Positions 9,864 through 18,888 of a stretch of DNA of 64,000 nt are shown here, piece by piece. The stretch covers positions 127,235 to 191,234 of the forward strand of contig CAZXIJ010000005.1 in NCBI GenBank assembly GCA_964640725.1, in the 5' to 3' direction. This stretch comes from CALHVX01 sp964640725 (GTDB taxonomy: Bacteria; Pseudomonadota; Gammaproteobacteria; Pseudomonadales; Azotimanducaceae). The translations under genes were made by a program, and so were the position numbers. Each line of letters starts with the position of its first letter. Within the stretch, counting starts at the first letter, position 1. Under the pieces are notes generated by a model. It was not told the origin of the DNA. It worked only from the letters and a program-made list of their open reading frames with translations, and did no database searches.

Positions 9864-12493
9864 CAGCCGTGCTCCGCCAGGAAGTCCAGCAGCTGCCCGC
9901 CGGAAAAAGGTTTCTGCAGCAGCGGCACACTGGCGAGGGAGGCCTGCAGCTCGTCGTAACCGCTCATGAGCAGCACTCGCATGTGCGGGTGCGTGGCCTG
10001 CACCTGGACGGCGAGCGCGGCGCCGTCCATCGCGCCCGGCATCTTCACATCGGTGAGCAGGCAGTCGAAGGACGGCGAGTCCGGCGCGTTCAGGATCTCG
10101 ATCGCTTCCGCAGCGCTGGACACGTGACAAACCGTCACCGCAGCCATCTCCAGCACTGGCGCCAGCAGCCCGGCGACCAATGCGTTGTCTTCGACCAGCA
10201 GCAGCCGCTTGCCGGCCACCGGGCCTGCTGCGCCCGCGTCAGCCTGCGCCAGCTCCGGATCGTGGGACAGCACCGGAACACGCAGCGTCACCCGGGTGCC
10301 CGCGCCAGACTCACTGTCGAGCAGCAGCTCGCCGCCGCTCTGGTGGGCGAAGCCCCGGGCCGAGCTGAGCCCAAGACCAAAGCCGGTGCGGCTGTCCTTG
10401 GTGCTAAAGAACGGCTCCGGCGCCTGCGCAAGTACCGCCGCGCTCATGCCGACGCCGTCGTCCCGAAGCTCGAGGTCGAGAAACTGCCGCTCAGCGACGC
10501 CGGACGGCACCGCGCCGGCCAGCTCGCCCTGGGTGAGGCGGGCGGTGAGACAGACCGCGCCGCCCTGGGGCAGCGCTTCTGCCGCGTTCGCGAGCAGCGC
10601 CAGCAGCGCGCTGGTCAGCGCCGCAGGGTCCACCATCAGCACGCTCGGCGCAGAGCGGTCGATCACTTCAAGGCGCACAGCTTCGCCCAGCGCGGTCCGG
10701 AACAGCGCAGCGTGCTCGGACAGATAGCCCTGCACGTTGACGGCTTCCGGCGTCAGTTTTTGCCGGCTCGAGTACGCCAGCAGCTGCCGGACAATGGATG
10801 CCGAGCGTTCACAGGCTTCCTTGGATTGTGCCAGGGCCTGTCGGCCAGCTTCGCTAAGCGAACTCTTTTCGAACAGCTCGTTGCTCGCCAGCAGCACCTG
10901 CAGGAAATTGTTGAAATCATGCGCAACGCTGCCGGTAATGCGCCCGACGGTTTCCAGGTGGCGCTTGCGATCCACCGCCTCTCGCATCGATGCTTCCTGA
11001 GCAACGGCGGCGCTGAGCTGCCGCGTTGCCTCCTGCATGCGCTCTTGCAATGAAGCCTGCAGCGCCAGCTCCTGCTCCCGCAGGCGGCTCTCGAAGCGCC
11101 GCTGCGACTGCGTGTGGCTGTAGGCCAGGAGCAGCACTGCCAGCACGGCGAGAGCGGCCAGCAACAGGTTACGGCGCAGCAGTTCGGAGCGCGCCAGCGC
11201 CCGGGCCGACACCAGGCGGGCCGCCTCAACCCCTTGTGCCTGCCGCGCTGTGTCCAGCGCCGCCTCGCCACGCATCCCGGCCAGCCGGGTGTCGTAGTAG
11301 CTGGTGCTTTCAAGGGAGCTGCGCGCCAGCACCTGAGCCAGGGTCTCGGACAGATCTGGCACCAGCGCTTTGCCGTCATCCAGCGCGCCCCTTTCGATCA
11401 GCGCACGGAGGCGCAACGCCACAGCGTCTGCTGCGTGTACATTGCCCGGCGCCGGTTTGTCGGACTGCTCGGCGAGCGTTTGCAGCGCCTCATCGGGCAG
11501 CCCCAGGGCCAGCTGCGCCCGCGCCAGCACCATGGAGGCTTCCCAGCGATCCTTCGGCCAGGCGCTCAGCACCGTCTGGGCCTGGCGCGCCAGATCGATC
11601 GCCTGCCGCGCATCCCCCAGAGCCAGCTGCGCCTCGGCCAGACCGGTCAGCCCGCGACCGCGAACCACCGGGGCCACGGGATTGCCCGACGCTGTGAGTG
11701 CCCGCAGGGGCGCTACGGCAGGGCCCGGTTCGCCGCGGCGCACCTGCAACCGCAGGACGGCGACATCAAACACTGCCCGGTAGGCGGAGCGATCGACCCG
11801 GCGCCGCACTGGCTCCATGCGCGCCTGCCAGGTCAAGGCCTGCGCCGTGCGGCCCTGCAGCATCAGCAGCTCGATCAGATTGGCCGCAACGCCGATGGAC
11901 TCAGTCAGCAGTCCCGCCTCCAACGCCTCGCCAACGGTGGTTTCGTAGGTCTCGACCGCGGCGACCAGATCGCCCGTGTCATAGAGCAACAGCGCGTAGT
12001 TGGCTCGTGCAATCAGCCGGGTCCGGATGCTGACACCGTCCAGGGAACCGGCCAGAGCACGCTCATAACGTTCGCCGGCACCCTTCAGGTCGTTTGCCAG
12101 GAAGCGCAGTGACGCATCCAGATCCTGCACCCGCAGGTACAGGTCCGGCTCGACGCCGGGATTCAGGTCAACCAGCAGCCGCGCCAGCAACGGCTTGCAC
12201 TCATCCCGGCGGGCCAGCCGCAGCAATGCCCGGCAGGCACTGTAGCGGGCTTTGCTGGCCAGCAAAGCCCGCCCCTGATCCCGGGAAGCGAGCAATTCGA
12301 GCAGGCGCAACGACGCGCGCAAACGTGCTTCGACATCGACCGGTTCCTGCTGCAGGGAGGCCTCTACGATCCCGGTCAGGGCAGTCAGCTCAGCGCTTGC
12401 CGTTTCCGCCGCGGCCTGGGCGGCGCTGGCTGTCAGCATCAGACCGCTTGCCAGGGCAAGCCACAGCGCGCAGCAACCAGGCAACCGGCTCAT
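9863..12493 (-). CDS. Hybrid histidine kinase with periplasmic TPR sensor (first of a pair)
   Basis: An 876-residue paralogue of the next gene with the same architecture: signal peptide (residues 1-26 ending ASAAQA), TPR-like periplasmic repeats, transmembrane helix at about 441-461 and coiled coil. The phospho-acceptor box VAHDFNNFLQV (His525) precedes an ATPase domain (LLANAAEAL, DDGVGM, GFGLGLSS) and a C-terminal receiver (LLVEDN, LLTDVKMPG, LMSGYDE, LQKPF). The G2 box is GFGLGLSS rather than GTGLGLSS, a mild change. The ATG at 12493 overlaps the methyltransferase stop (ATGA). His and transmembrane positions are almost identical in the two kinases despite divergent sensor sequence, which indicates tandem duplication. 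Confidence 0.88.
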   Translation of the reverse strand: MSRLPGCCALWLALASGLMLTASAAQAAAETASAELTALTGIVEASLQQEPVDVEARLRASLRLLELLASRDQGRALLASKARYSACRALLRLARRDECKPLLARLLVDLNPGVEPDLYLRVQDLDASLRFLANDLKGAGERYERALAGSLDGVSIRTRLIARANYALLLYDTGDLVAAVETYETTVGEALEAGLLTESIGVAANLIELLMLQGRTAQALTWQARMEPVRRRVDRSAYRAVFDVAVLRLQVRRGEPGPAVAPLRALTASGNPVAPVVRGRGLTGLAEAQLALGDARQAIDLARQAQTVLSAWPKDRWEASMVLARAQLALGLPDEALQTLAEQSDKPAPGNVHAADAVALRLRALIERGALDDGKALVPDLSETLAQVLARSSLESTSYYDTRLAGMRGEAALDTARQAQGVEAARLVSARALARSELLRRNLLLAALAVLAVLLLAYSHTQSQRRFESRLREQELALQASLQERMQEATRQLSAAVAQEASMREAVDRKRHLETVGRITGSVAHDFNNFLQVLLASNELFEKSSLSEAGRQALAQSKEACERSASIVRQLLAYSSRQKLTPEAVNVQGYLSEHAALFRTALGEAVRLEVIDRSAPSVLMVDPAALTSALLALLANAAEALPQGGAVCLTARLTQGELAGAVPSGVAERQFLDLELRDDGVGMSAAVLAQAPEPFFSTKDSRTGFGLGLSSARGFAHQSGGELLLDSESGAGTRVTLRVPVLSHDPELAQADAGAAGPVAGKRLLLVEDNALVAGLLAPVLEMAAVTVCHVSSAAEAIEILNAPDSPSFDCLLTDVKMPGAMDGAALAVQVQATHPHMRVLLMSGYDELQASLASVPLLQKPFSGGQLLDFLAEHG

Positions 12494-13101
12494 ACAGACG
12501 CCGGCCGGCGGCGCGCCAGCATGCGGGCAAGAGCAACCCGACGCCCGTCCGGATCGGCGCAGTAACCCTCCTCCAGGCTCAGGCAGCACAGACTCGGTAC
12601 CGCCGCAGGAAGGCTCCCGGGGGCGACGCGGAACGCAGCGCGGCCGGGACCAGCCAGCGGCCATCGGGGCGCGCCCGGCACCTGCAGATGCTCCTCGACG
12701 AAGAGGTAACCGCCAGGCGCGAGCAATGCGGGCAGCTGCGACAGCAGGCGGAAATTGACGTAGCGCACCAGCACGATCAGCGCGAAGGTGCCGGCCGCGG
12801 CCGACAGCCCGGGTTCCAGATCCAGGATCCGGGTCTCCACCGTCAGCTGTCGCGCGGCGGCTGTGAGCTGCAATCGCTCGATGGCCACCGCCGAGCCGTC
12901 TACCGCCACGACCTGGTGTCCCTGCTCAGCCAGATAACAGGCATTGCGACCGGCGCCGCAGGCCAGGTCCAGGGCCCGGGACCCGGGGGGCAAGGACAGG
13001 CGCGGCAGCCACCGCGCCAACGCTGCGCTCGGGTGACTGCGATCGCCGTACGCCCCGGCGGCATAGCGCTCGTTCCAGCGCTTTTGATCGGCCGCACTCA
13101 T
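12490..13101 (-). CDS. Class I SAM-dependent methyltransferase (TehB-like)
   Basis: A 203-residue methyltransferase with SAM-binding motif I LDLACGAGRNACYLA at about residues 43-57, the acidic loop VVAVDGSAVAIERL and the post-motif ALIVLVRYVNFRLLSQLPALLAPGGYLFVEEH. The N-terminus WNERYAAGAYG resembles TehB / tellurite-resistance-type and small-molecule thiol methyltransferases. The substrate is not known. Its start overlaps the BrkB-family gene stop, and its stop overlaps the first TPR kinase start, each as ATGA. Confidence 0.82.
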   Translation of the reverse strand: MSAADQKRWNERYAAGAYGDRSHPSAALARWLPRLSLPPGSRALDLACGAGRNACYLAEQGHQVVAVDGSAVAIERLQLTAAARQLTVETRILDLEPGLSAAAGTFALIVLVRYVNFRLLSQLPALLAPGGYLFVEEHLQVPGAPRWPLAGPGRAAFRVAPGSLPAAVPSLCCLSLEEGYCADPDGRRVALARMLARRRPASV

Positions 13102-14111
13102 TCGCTGGTGTCCCGGTCCAGGTGCCGCCAGCTGGGGATGGTGCCCAGGGTATCGGCAACGGTTGCGCCGCGTTCTCCCATCGGTCGCGGGACGCCGACG
13201 GTGCTGTCGACCTGAGTCTGGTGCTCAAGCTCGGCGTTCAGCTCGCCGCCCAGCAATACCGCATAGGCCGACACGAAAAACCACATGAGCAGCACGACCA
13301 CTGCGCCGAGCGCACCGTAGGTTTCCTGGTAGGTCGAGAAGTTGGCAACGAACCAGGAGAAGCCCGCACTGGCCACAGCCCAGACCAGCAGGGCGAACAC
13401 CGCCCCAAAGGACACCCAGCGCCACTGGGCCGAGCGCCGGCAGGGACCGAAGCGGTACGCGACGCCGAGGGCAATCAGCACCACGATCGCGATCACGATC
13501 CAGCTGGCAATACGGACCAGCCATTCCGCCGGCGCCGAGAAGGTCACGAAGCTGAGCACCGTCGGCACCACGGCCAGCACCAGCAGCATGAGCGCAAACA
13601 GGATCAGGCCCAGCAGCGTAAACAGCAGCGCCTGTGCGCTGAGGAGAAAAAAGGATCGAACCTCGATCTCGTCGTACACAGCGTTCAGGCCCCCAAACAG
13701 GGAACGCATGGCCTTCGACGCGCTCCACAGGGACAGGATGACCGACAACAGAATGCCCCAGCTCAGCGCGCGTTCCTCGGCGCTGGCCAGGTCGTTGAGC
13801 TGCGTGGTCACGATCGATCTGGCGTCTTCGGGCAGATAGGCGGACACCGCCGTGATCTGCTCGTGCACGTCCGCCGGCGTCACGACCAGCCCATAGATGG
13901 AAATCAATGCAGCCAGCGACGGCGCCACGGACAGCAGGCCGTAAAAAGCCATGCCGGCGGCAACCAGCGCAATATTGTCGTGCCGGGCCTCGTGCATGAC
14001 CCGCAGCAGGACGTCCCGCCAGCCGCGCAGCGGCATCTCCCAGGGCGAGCCGGCGTAGCGCCCGCGATCATCAATGCTGGCGACGTCCGCGACCGGATTG
14101 CCTTCACTCAC
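13098..14111 (-). CDS. YihY/BrkB-family inner membrane protein
   Basis: About 337 residues with six or so hydrophobic helices. It carries the family pattern in DNIALVAAGMAFYGLLSVAPSLAALISIYG, LWSASKAMRSLFGGLNAVYDE and the late YGALGAVVVLLMWFFVSAYAVLLGGELNAELE. YihY/BrkB proteins are conserved inner membrane proteins (older names: ribonuclease BN, serum-resistance BrkB) with no agreed molecular function. I choose the GTG at 14111, which overlaps the DUF3482 gene stop by 8 bases. The frame remains open upstream, but the extension is arginine-rich shadow. The hydrophilic C-terminus (HQTQVDSTVG onwards) probably faces the cytoplasm. Confidence 0.85.
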   Translation of the reverse strand: MSEGNPVADVASIDDRGRYAGSPWEMPLRGWRDVLLRVMHEARHDNIALVAAGMAFYGLLSVAPSLAALISIYGLVVTPADVHEQITAVSAYLPEDARSIVTTQLNDLASAEERALSWGILLSVILSLWSASKAMRSLFGGLNAVYDEIEVRSFFLLSAQALLFTLLGLILFALMLLVLAVVPTVLSFVTFSAPAEWLVRIASWIVIAIVVLIALGVAYRFGPCRRSAQWRWVSFGAVFALLVWAVASAGFSWFVANFSTYQETYGALGAVVVLLMWFFVSAYAVLLGGELNAELEHQTQVDSTVGVPRPMGERGATVADTLGTIPSWRHLDRDTSE

Positions 14112-15549
14112 GGCCGGACACCTCCGCGGTCGCCGATGTCGCCAGTGCCTCTTCGACCAACGCCGCGAGCGCTGCGCGGCGCTCATCGCTCACGCCGTCG
14201 CGGCGCAGTTTGCCGAACTGCCGGGCCAGACGCCGCCGCAGATCGGGCGCCAGCTGATCCATCTGGTGTTCGGCGGCCGCGAGGTCCAGGGCCAGCGCTT
14301 CGCGCCGGGCGTGATTGCGCTCGCTGATGAGCTGATGGTGGAGCCGCGCTCGGCCCAGAACCACATAGGGGAAATTGGCGTCGCCGACGGGACCCACTTG
14401 CAGCACTTTGCCGCCGAGGGGCTGCCCCAAGACCGACACTTTGGCCAGCTCTTCGCTGCCAAACCAGGCGCTGGCACTGCCAATCACGGCGCCGACACCG
14501 GCGCCCAGAAACAGCGACGCACCGCCCAGCAGCAAATCGACACCGCCGCCGGCCATCGCGCCAGAAATCGCGCCGGTCACCAGCAGCTGCTGGCGCGATA
14601 GCCCGAACAGCTGCCAGCTTTCCCGGGCAAAGAGTTCCGTTTCCAGCAGGCGGTCGGTGTCGGTACCTCCGGACAGCTGAAAATGCCGGTAACGTTCGGC
14701 GACGGCTTTGCGCGCCCGGGACTCCCGACGCCGTATCCGGGCCTTGAGCTGATCGGTGAGCGTTTCCTGCAGCATCTGCCGCTGCGCGTCATCTGGCGCC
14801 GTGGCATCCAGCGCCTGGCGCGCATCGAAACTGAGGACGTCGCACAGCAGGTCGGCAATGTCGGCCGCGCTCTGCCGGAGCCGGGCCGCACGCTCGCCGG
14901 TCAGCGCGGTCACGGCCCGGGTCAAGGCCGGCTTCCAGCGCTCGTCCAGCTCGGCAAAGCCCCGCAGCAGGTCGAGCCGCTTGTCAAAATCTGCATGCAT
15001 GGCATCAAACACCCGGACGATGGAAAAATACTGTCCGAGCGCAGCGCGCCACTCGCCCACGTAGTCGCCGGCACCGATCAGGTTAATGAGCGCCATGCGC
15101 GGGCGTCCGGTCCAGCGCAAAACCTCCATCTCCAGCTCGTACTCTGCGCCGTAGGGTTTCGCGCCGTCCACGACGTAGAGAATGCCGGCACCATCGCACA
15201 GCGGCCGCAGCAACTCGCATTCGTCATGGAATCGAGCGTCGTTCCTGTGCGCTTCGACGAACGCGGCCACCAGCGCCGGCCGCTCGCTGGCATCGGTTTC
15301 CTGCGCTCGCAGCCAGGCCAGCAGTTCCCGGGCACGCTGAAAGCCCGGCGTGTCGACCAGCTCGTAGAGCAGCTCGCCGTCCAGCTGCAGCGCAAAGCGA
15401 CGCGATGTTCGGGTCGTGCCCGGGACCGGCGAGACCGCGATGGCGTCATCTTCCGCAAGCGTCGCAACGATACTGCTCTTGCCCTTGTTGGGGTGGCCAA
15501 TGACCGCAAAGCGCGGCGCTGCAGACAGGGCTGCGTGCTCTTCCGTCAT
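14104..15549 (-). CDS. DUF3482-type membrane-associated GTPase
   Basis: A 481-residue predicted GTPase. The P-loop GHPNKGKSS is at residues 18-26, the switch I region PVPGTTRTSRRF follows, and G3 is LVDTPG. G4 appears degenerate (ALINLIGAGD where NKxD would be expected). The C-terminal half contains a long helical region and a Gly/Ala-rich hydrophobic segment (VTGAISGAMAGGGVDLLLGG, then ASLFLGAGVGAVIGSA) that looks like a glycine-zipper membrane insertion. This matches the DUF3482 family, found next to DUF2868 genes, and the gene here overlaps the DUF2868 gene as ATGA. Function is unknown. The pair probably forms a membrane complex, which is inference from conserved linkage. Confidence 0.82.
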   Translation of the reverse strand: MTEEHAALSAAPRFAVIGHPNKGKSSIVATLAEDDAIAVSPVPGTTRTSRRFALQLDGELLYELVDTPGFQRARELLAWLRAQETDASERPALVAAFVEAHRNDARFHDECELLRPLCDGAGILYVVDGAKPYGAEYELEMEVLRWTGRPRMALINLIGAGDYVGEWRAALGQYFSIVRVFDAMHADFDKRLDLLRGFAELDERWKPALTRAVTALTGERAARLRQSAADIADLLCDVLSFDARQALDATAPDDAQRQMLQETLTDQLKARIRRRESRARKAVAERYRHFQLSGGTDTDRLLETELFARESWQLFGLSRQQLLVTGAISGAMAGGGVDLLLGGASLFLGAGVGAVIGSASAWFGSEELAKVSVLGQPLGGKVLQVGPVGDANFPYVVLGRARLHHQLISERNHARREALALDLAAAEHQMDQLAPDLRRRLARQFGKLRRDGVSDERRAALAALVEEALATSATAEVSGRE

Positions 15550-17066
15550 GGCTGGGCAACCTCCGTCGTCGCGGCGCCCCACTGCCAAACGCCGATGCGC
15601 ACGTCTTCCCCACGGCCCAGGGTCTGGGTCCAGATCGACAGGTCCATGGGTGCCGGCGCCTGACCTTCAAGGCCCACCGGCACCACCAGCACCCGCCCCT
15701 CGGGGCCAAGGGCGGCCTGGACACGGCCCGCGAAATCGACAAACTCCAGCAAGGGCGGCTCCCAGGCTTTGACCAGCACAACGACGAATTGCGCGGTCAG
15801 CGCCTCGAGCCGGGCCTGCTCCTGCGCGAGCGGGGTTTGCGTGGACAACGCCAGCTGCATGGCGACATCGCCGCCCAGGTGCGCCGCGCACCAGGCCGGC
15901 AGAGCGTCGGGAGCCACCGCGTCATTCCAGTTCAGCAACGCCGTGGTGTCGGCCGCGACAGCAATGCGCTGCGCGCCCCCGGCGCCGGGCGTCTCCCGGG
16001 GACCCGGCACTGCCACCGATACGGTTTCAGGCTGATCGACCTGGTGATCCACCACGGCGGTCGCCATTCGCTCGAACAGTTGCTGTACGCGGGCATCATT
16101 GAACAGCACCCGGCGCTGGGTCGCACGCAACCGCCAGCCAGCGAGCAGCGCGAGCAGCAGCCGCGGCAACAACCCGTAGAGCGCCACCGCGGCGAGCAGG
16201 AAAGGCCACCAGTCTCCCAGCCGCGACACCTGTTCCGGCGCCAGGTCCGCGGCGCGATTGAACTGCGAGAGCCGGACCAGTTCCGGGTCCGGCACGGCGG
16301 CCGGCCACAGCGCCTGGAACGGCGCGCTGGCTGCGGCGACAAAGGCCACCACGGACTCGGGCGCAACGCGCAGCGTTGTGCTCCAGCCAAAGGTGAGGTC
16401 GCTGAAGGTGACGCGCAGCGCGATCACCACGAGGCTGGCGACAAAGAACGCCACGGCAAAGGCCTGTCCGAACAGCAACAGCTGCCACTTGCCGATGTCC
16501 CGCAAGCCGCGCCGCAGTCCGGCTGCAGCAACGGTGCCCGGCCCGCCAAACCAGCCAAAGCGACCGTCCGGAGCCCGCCGGTTCAGCCACGCCGAAACCC
16601 ACTGGCCAGGGCTGAAACTGGCGAACACATCCTGCAGCCATCCCAGGCCCGGCAGGCGACCCGGCAGCAACGCAAGCGTAGCCAGCAGCAGCACGGCCGG
16701 AAGGAAAACCAGGACCCCGAGCAGCCCAACCAGGTTCACCGGCGCGCTGCCGTCATAGCGCAGGCCGATGGAAGTGGCAGCCGCACCGCAAGCCAGACCC
16801 AGTACCACCAGCAGTAACAGGCCCAGCCGCCGCGCCCGGTCGACGCCCGGAGCTGCTGGCAGCCCCGCGCCCTCTTGCGCGACGGCCGGCGCGCCGACTG
16901 CGCGCCACCAGCCACGCAGCGCCTGCAGACGGTCAGCGGAACTGCCCCCCTGCGGTTGCCAGCTGTGTTCGAGCGCCAGGGCCCGGTCACGACGATGCCG
17001 AACATCGAGCGGCAGCTCGCGGTCGTTCTCCAGCGCGCCAGCAATGTCCAGCAGAAAGCCGAGCAC
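15546..17066 (-). CDS. DUF2868-type membrane protein
   Basis: About 506 residues. The N-terminal soluble part is followed by four clear transmembrane segments (RRLGLLLLVVLGLACGAAA, VNLVGLLGVLVFLPAVLLLA, LLLFGQAFAVAFFVASLVVI, FLLAAVALYGLLPRLLLALL). A C-terminal soluble domain of about 200 residues follows with alternating strands and helices (QRIAVAADTTALLNW, QFVVVLVKAWEPPLLEFVDF, RVLVVPVGLEG). I take the GTG at 17066, just before LGFLLDIAGALENDRELPL, because the frame further upstream runs into the metallopeptidase gene. The family is uncharacterised and partners DUF3482 GTPases. The C-terminal domain looks nucleotide-binding-like by eye, but I see no Walker motif. Confidence 0.78.
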   Translation of the reverse strand: MLGFLLDIAGALENDRELPLDVRHRRDRALALEHSWQPQGGSSADRLQALRGWWRAVGAPAVAQEGAGLPAAPGVDRARRLGLLLLVVLGLACGAAATSIGLRYDGSAPVNLVGLLGVLVFLPAVLLLATLALLPGRLPGLGWLQDVFASFSPGQWVSAWLNRRAPDGRFGWFGGPGTVAAAGLRRGLRDIGKWQLLLFGQAFAVAFFVASLVVIALRVTFSDLTFGWSTTLRVAPESVVAFVAAASAPFQALWPAAVPDPELVRLSQFNRAADLAPEQVSRLGDWWPFLLAAVALYGLLPRLLLALLAGWRLRATQRRVLFNDARVQQLFERMATAVVDHQVDQPETVSVAVPGPRETPGAGGAQRIAVAADTTALLNWNDAVAPDALPAWCAAHLGGDVAMQLALSTQTPLAQEQARLEALTAQFVVVLVKAWEPPLLEFVDFAGRVQAALGPEGRVLVVPVGLEGQAPAPMDLSIWTQTLGRGEDVRIGVWQWGAATTEVAQP

Positions 17067-17080
17067 GTCTCGGCCGCTGG

Positions 17081-17971
17081 CTAGAGCTTCACGCCCGCCT
17101 GCGCGAAGGTGTCGCAGGCCGAGACGTCGCCCGCACGCAGACCCTTCATCAACCATTCCTTGCGCTGCGCCGAACTGCCGTGGGTAAAGGACTCGGGCCG
17201 CGCTCGGCGGCCGGCGTTGCGCTGCAGCGTGTCGTCGCCGATGGCTGCGGCAGCCTGCAGGCCTTCGTCAATGTCGCCGCGCTCCAGCAGGTCGCCCTGG
17301 CTGTTGGCGTTGTGCCCCCAGACGCCGGCGTAGCAATCTGCCTGCAGTTCCACCAGCACCTGCAAAGCGTTCTGGTCAGCCTTGCTGACCCGGCTTTGGT
17401 AGCTGCGAACTTTGCTCAGGACGCCAGTCAGGTTCTGCACGTGATGGCCCACCTCGTGCGCGATCACGTAGGCCGCAGCAAAATCGCCCGCCCCGCCCAT
17501 GCGTGCGAGCTGGGCAAAGAAGCTGGTGTCCAGGTAAAGCTTGTAGTCTCCGGGGCAGTAGAACGGGCCGGTCGCTGAGCTGTTCATGCCGCAGGCGGAC
17601 TGCACGGAGCCCTCGTACAACACCAGCGTCGGCTCGCGATAGCTCTGGCCGTAGCTTTGAAACACGCGATTCCAGGTGTCCTCGGTCTCTGCCAGCATCA
17701 CGCTGGCGAACTCGCCCTCGGCCTGGGACTGCTCGCTGAGCGGTCGCGCGCTCTGCCCCGCGGGCGCTCGGGAAGCTGCCGGGCTGGGCGCGCCGCCGCC
17801 GCCGAGCAGCTGGCCGATCAGCGCGCTGGGGTCGCCCCCCAGCAGGAACAGCACGATCGCCGCGACGATCCCGAGGCCGCCAATTCCGCCGCCGACCTTA
17901 GCGCCCCGGCTCATACCGGTCCCGCGACGGTCCTCTACGTTGCTGCTGCTGCGTCTTCCGCGCCACTTCAT
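17081..17971 (-). CDS. YpfJ-family neutral zinc metallopeptidase
   Basis: A 296-residue protein with a short basic N-terminus (KWRGRRSSSNVEDRRG), one transmembrane helix (GGLGIVAAIVLFLLGG) and a periplasmic domain. The zinc-binding motif HEVGHH is at residues 172-177 (AYVIAHEVGHHVQNLTGV). The ELQADCYAGVWGH segment supplies the distal ligand region, as in the YpfJ / putative neutral zinc metallopeptidase family. The ATG at 17971 is the first Met that gives the family N-terminus. It is the first gene of the minus-strand unit ending at 7248, 14 bases before the proposed DUF2868 start. Its substrate is not known. Confidence 0.88.
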   Translation of the reverse strand: MKWRGRRSSSNVEDRRGTGMSRGAKVGGGIGGLGIVAAIVLFLLGGDPSALIGQLLGGGGAPSPAASRAPAGQSARPLSEQSQAEGEFASVMLAETEDTWNRVFQSYGQSYREPTLVLYEGSVQSACGMNSSATGPFYCPGDYKLYLDTSFFAQLARMGGAGDFAAAYVIAHEVGHHVQNLTGVLSKVRSYQSRVSKADQNALQVLVELQADCYAGVWGHNANSQGDLLERGDIDEGLQAAAAIGDDTLQRNAGRRARPESFTHGSSAQRKEWLMKGLRAGDVSACDTFAQAGVKL

Positions 17972-18077
17972 ATGCTGATCCTGTGTGCTCTGTACGGGCG
18001 TTTGCACGCGCCAGGCCCGCTATCTTACCGAAGCTGCCGGCGGACAGCTCCCGGGGCCTGCAGAACCCGGCGCCACG

Positions 18078-18782
18078 CTAGCCGTCGGCGGCCTCCTCGG
18101 TGATCGCGGCCGCTTCGAGCCCATCAAAATCCTTAACGATCACCTTGCCGCGGGACAGAGCAATGACGCCCAGGCGCTGCCACACCTGCAGATTGCCGTT
18201 CACGACCTGCCGCGAGACGTTCAGAAACTGGGCGAGCTCCGCCTGGGACAAGCGCAGCATCATGCCCTCGTCCGTGCGCTCGCCGTGCAGGCGAGCGAGG
18301 ATCGCGACCCGTCGCGCCAACCGCATGGGCACACTGCGAAAGGCGACGTCTTCGACGATATCGCTGGTCCAGCGCACTCGCTCACACAGCAGGGTGAGCA
18401 GATGTACGGCCAGCCGCGGCTCTTCTTCCACCAGCTTCAGGAAACTGGCCCGGGGCAGCGCGAAAATCATGCTGTCGCGGGTCGCCATGACAGAGGCCGT
18501 GCGATCGCCGCCATCCAGCAGCGCGATCTCGCCCAGGACCTCGCCGGCACCGACGACGTTGAGGTGGAATTCCTGACCGTCCACGCTGTTGGCGCTGACC
18601 CGCAGCTGCCCGGAAATGATGCCGAAGAGTGCGTCCCCGGCTTCGCCCTGGCGAAACAGCACCTGGCCTTTGGCCAGACGTCGAGGCTGGCAGAGCCCGG
18701 CAACGCGCTCGTACAGCTCAGACGGCAATCCGCGAAACAGCGGGTTTTGCCGGACCACGGTGAGGATGCCCGTATTCGTCAT
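18078..18782 (-). CDS. Crp/Fnr-family transcriptional regulator
   Basis: A 234-residue regulator. The cyclic-nucleotide-binding fold occupies residues 10-130 or so (GQVLFRQGEAGDALFGIISG and GEVLGEIALLDGGDRTASV are the conserved loops), then a long helix and a winged helix-turn-helix (LSQAELAQFLNVSRQVVNGN). The GEIALLDGGDRTASV loop resembles the cAMP phosphate-binding cassette (consensus GE-ALL...RTA/SA), so nucleotide binding is plausible. There is no FNR-type cysteine cluster. It is divergent from the cysteine synthase gene (107 bases between starts), so it may regulate itself or that gene. It is a candidate for binding the TGTGA-N6-TCACA site at 21679, but this is inference. Confidence 0.88.
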   Translation of the reverse strand: MTNTGILTVVRQNPLFRGLPSELYERVAGLCQPRRLAKGQVLFRQGEAGDALFGIISGQLRVSANSVDGQEFHLNVVGAGEVLGEIALLDGGDRTASVMATRDSMIFALPRASFLKLVEEEPRLAVHLLTLLCERVRWTSDIVEDVAFRSVPMRLARRVAILARLHGERTDEGMMLRLSQAELAQFLNVSRQVVNGNLQVWQRLGVIALSRGKVIVKDFDGLEAAAITEEAADG

Positions 18783-18888
18783 GATTGCCCCAGTTGCCCC
18801 CCGCGAGCGATTGCCTAAGGATATAGGGCTGGCCCGCCAACCGGAACGGGCAGCACAGGCTGAACCAACCTTTCTGCTGGAGCCCCAG

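Noticed and set aside
7248..18782. Antiphage defence island
   Set aside because: A GTPase, a methyltransferase and a protease are present, but the methyltransferase is small-molecule type, there is no nuclease or reverse transcriptase, and the genes look like conserved envelope families.
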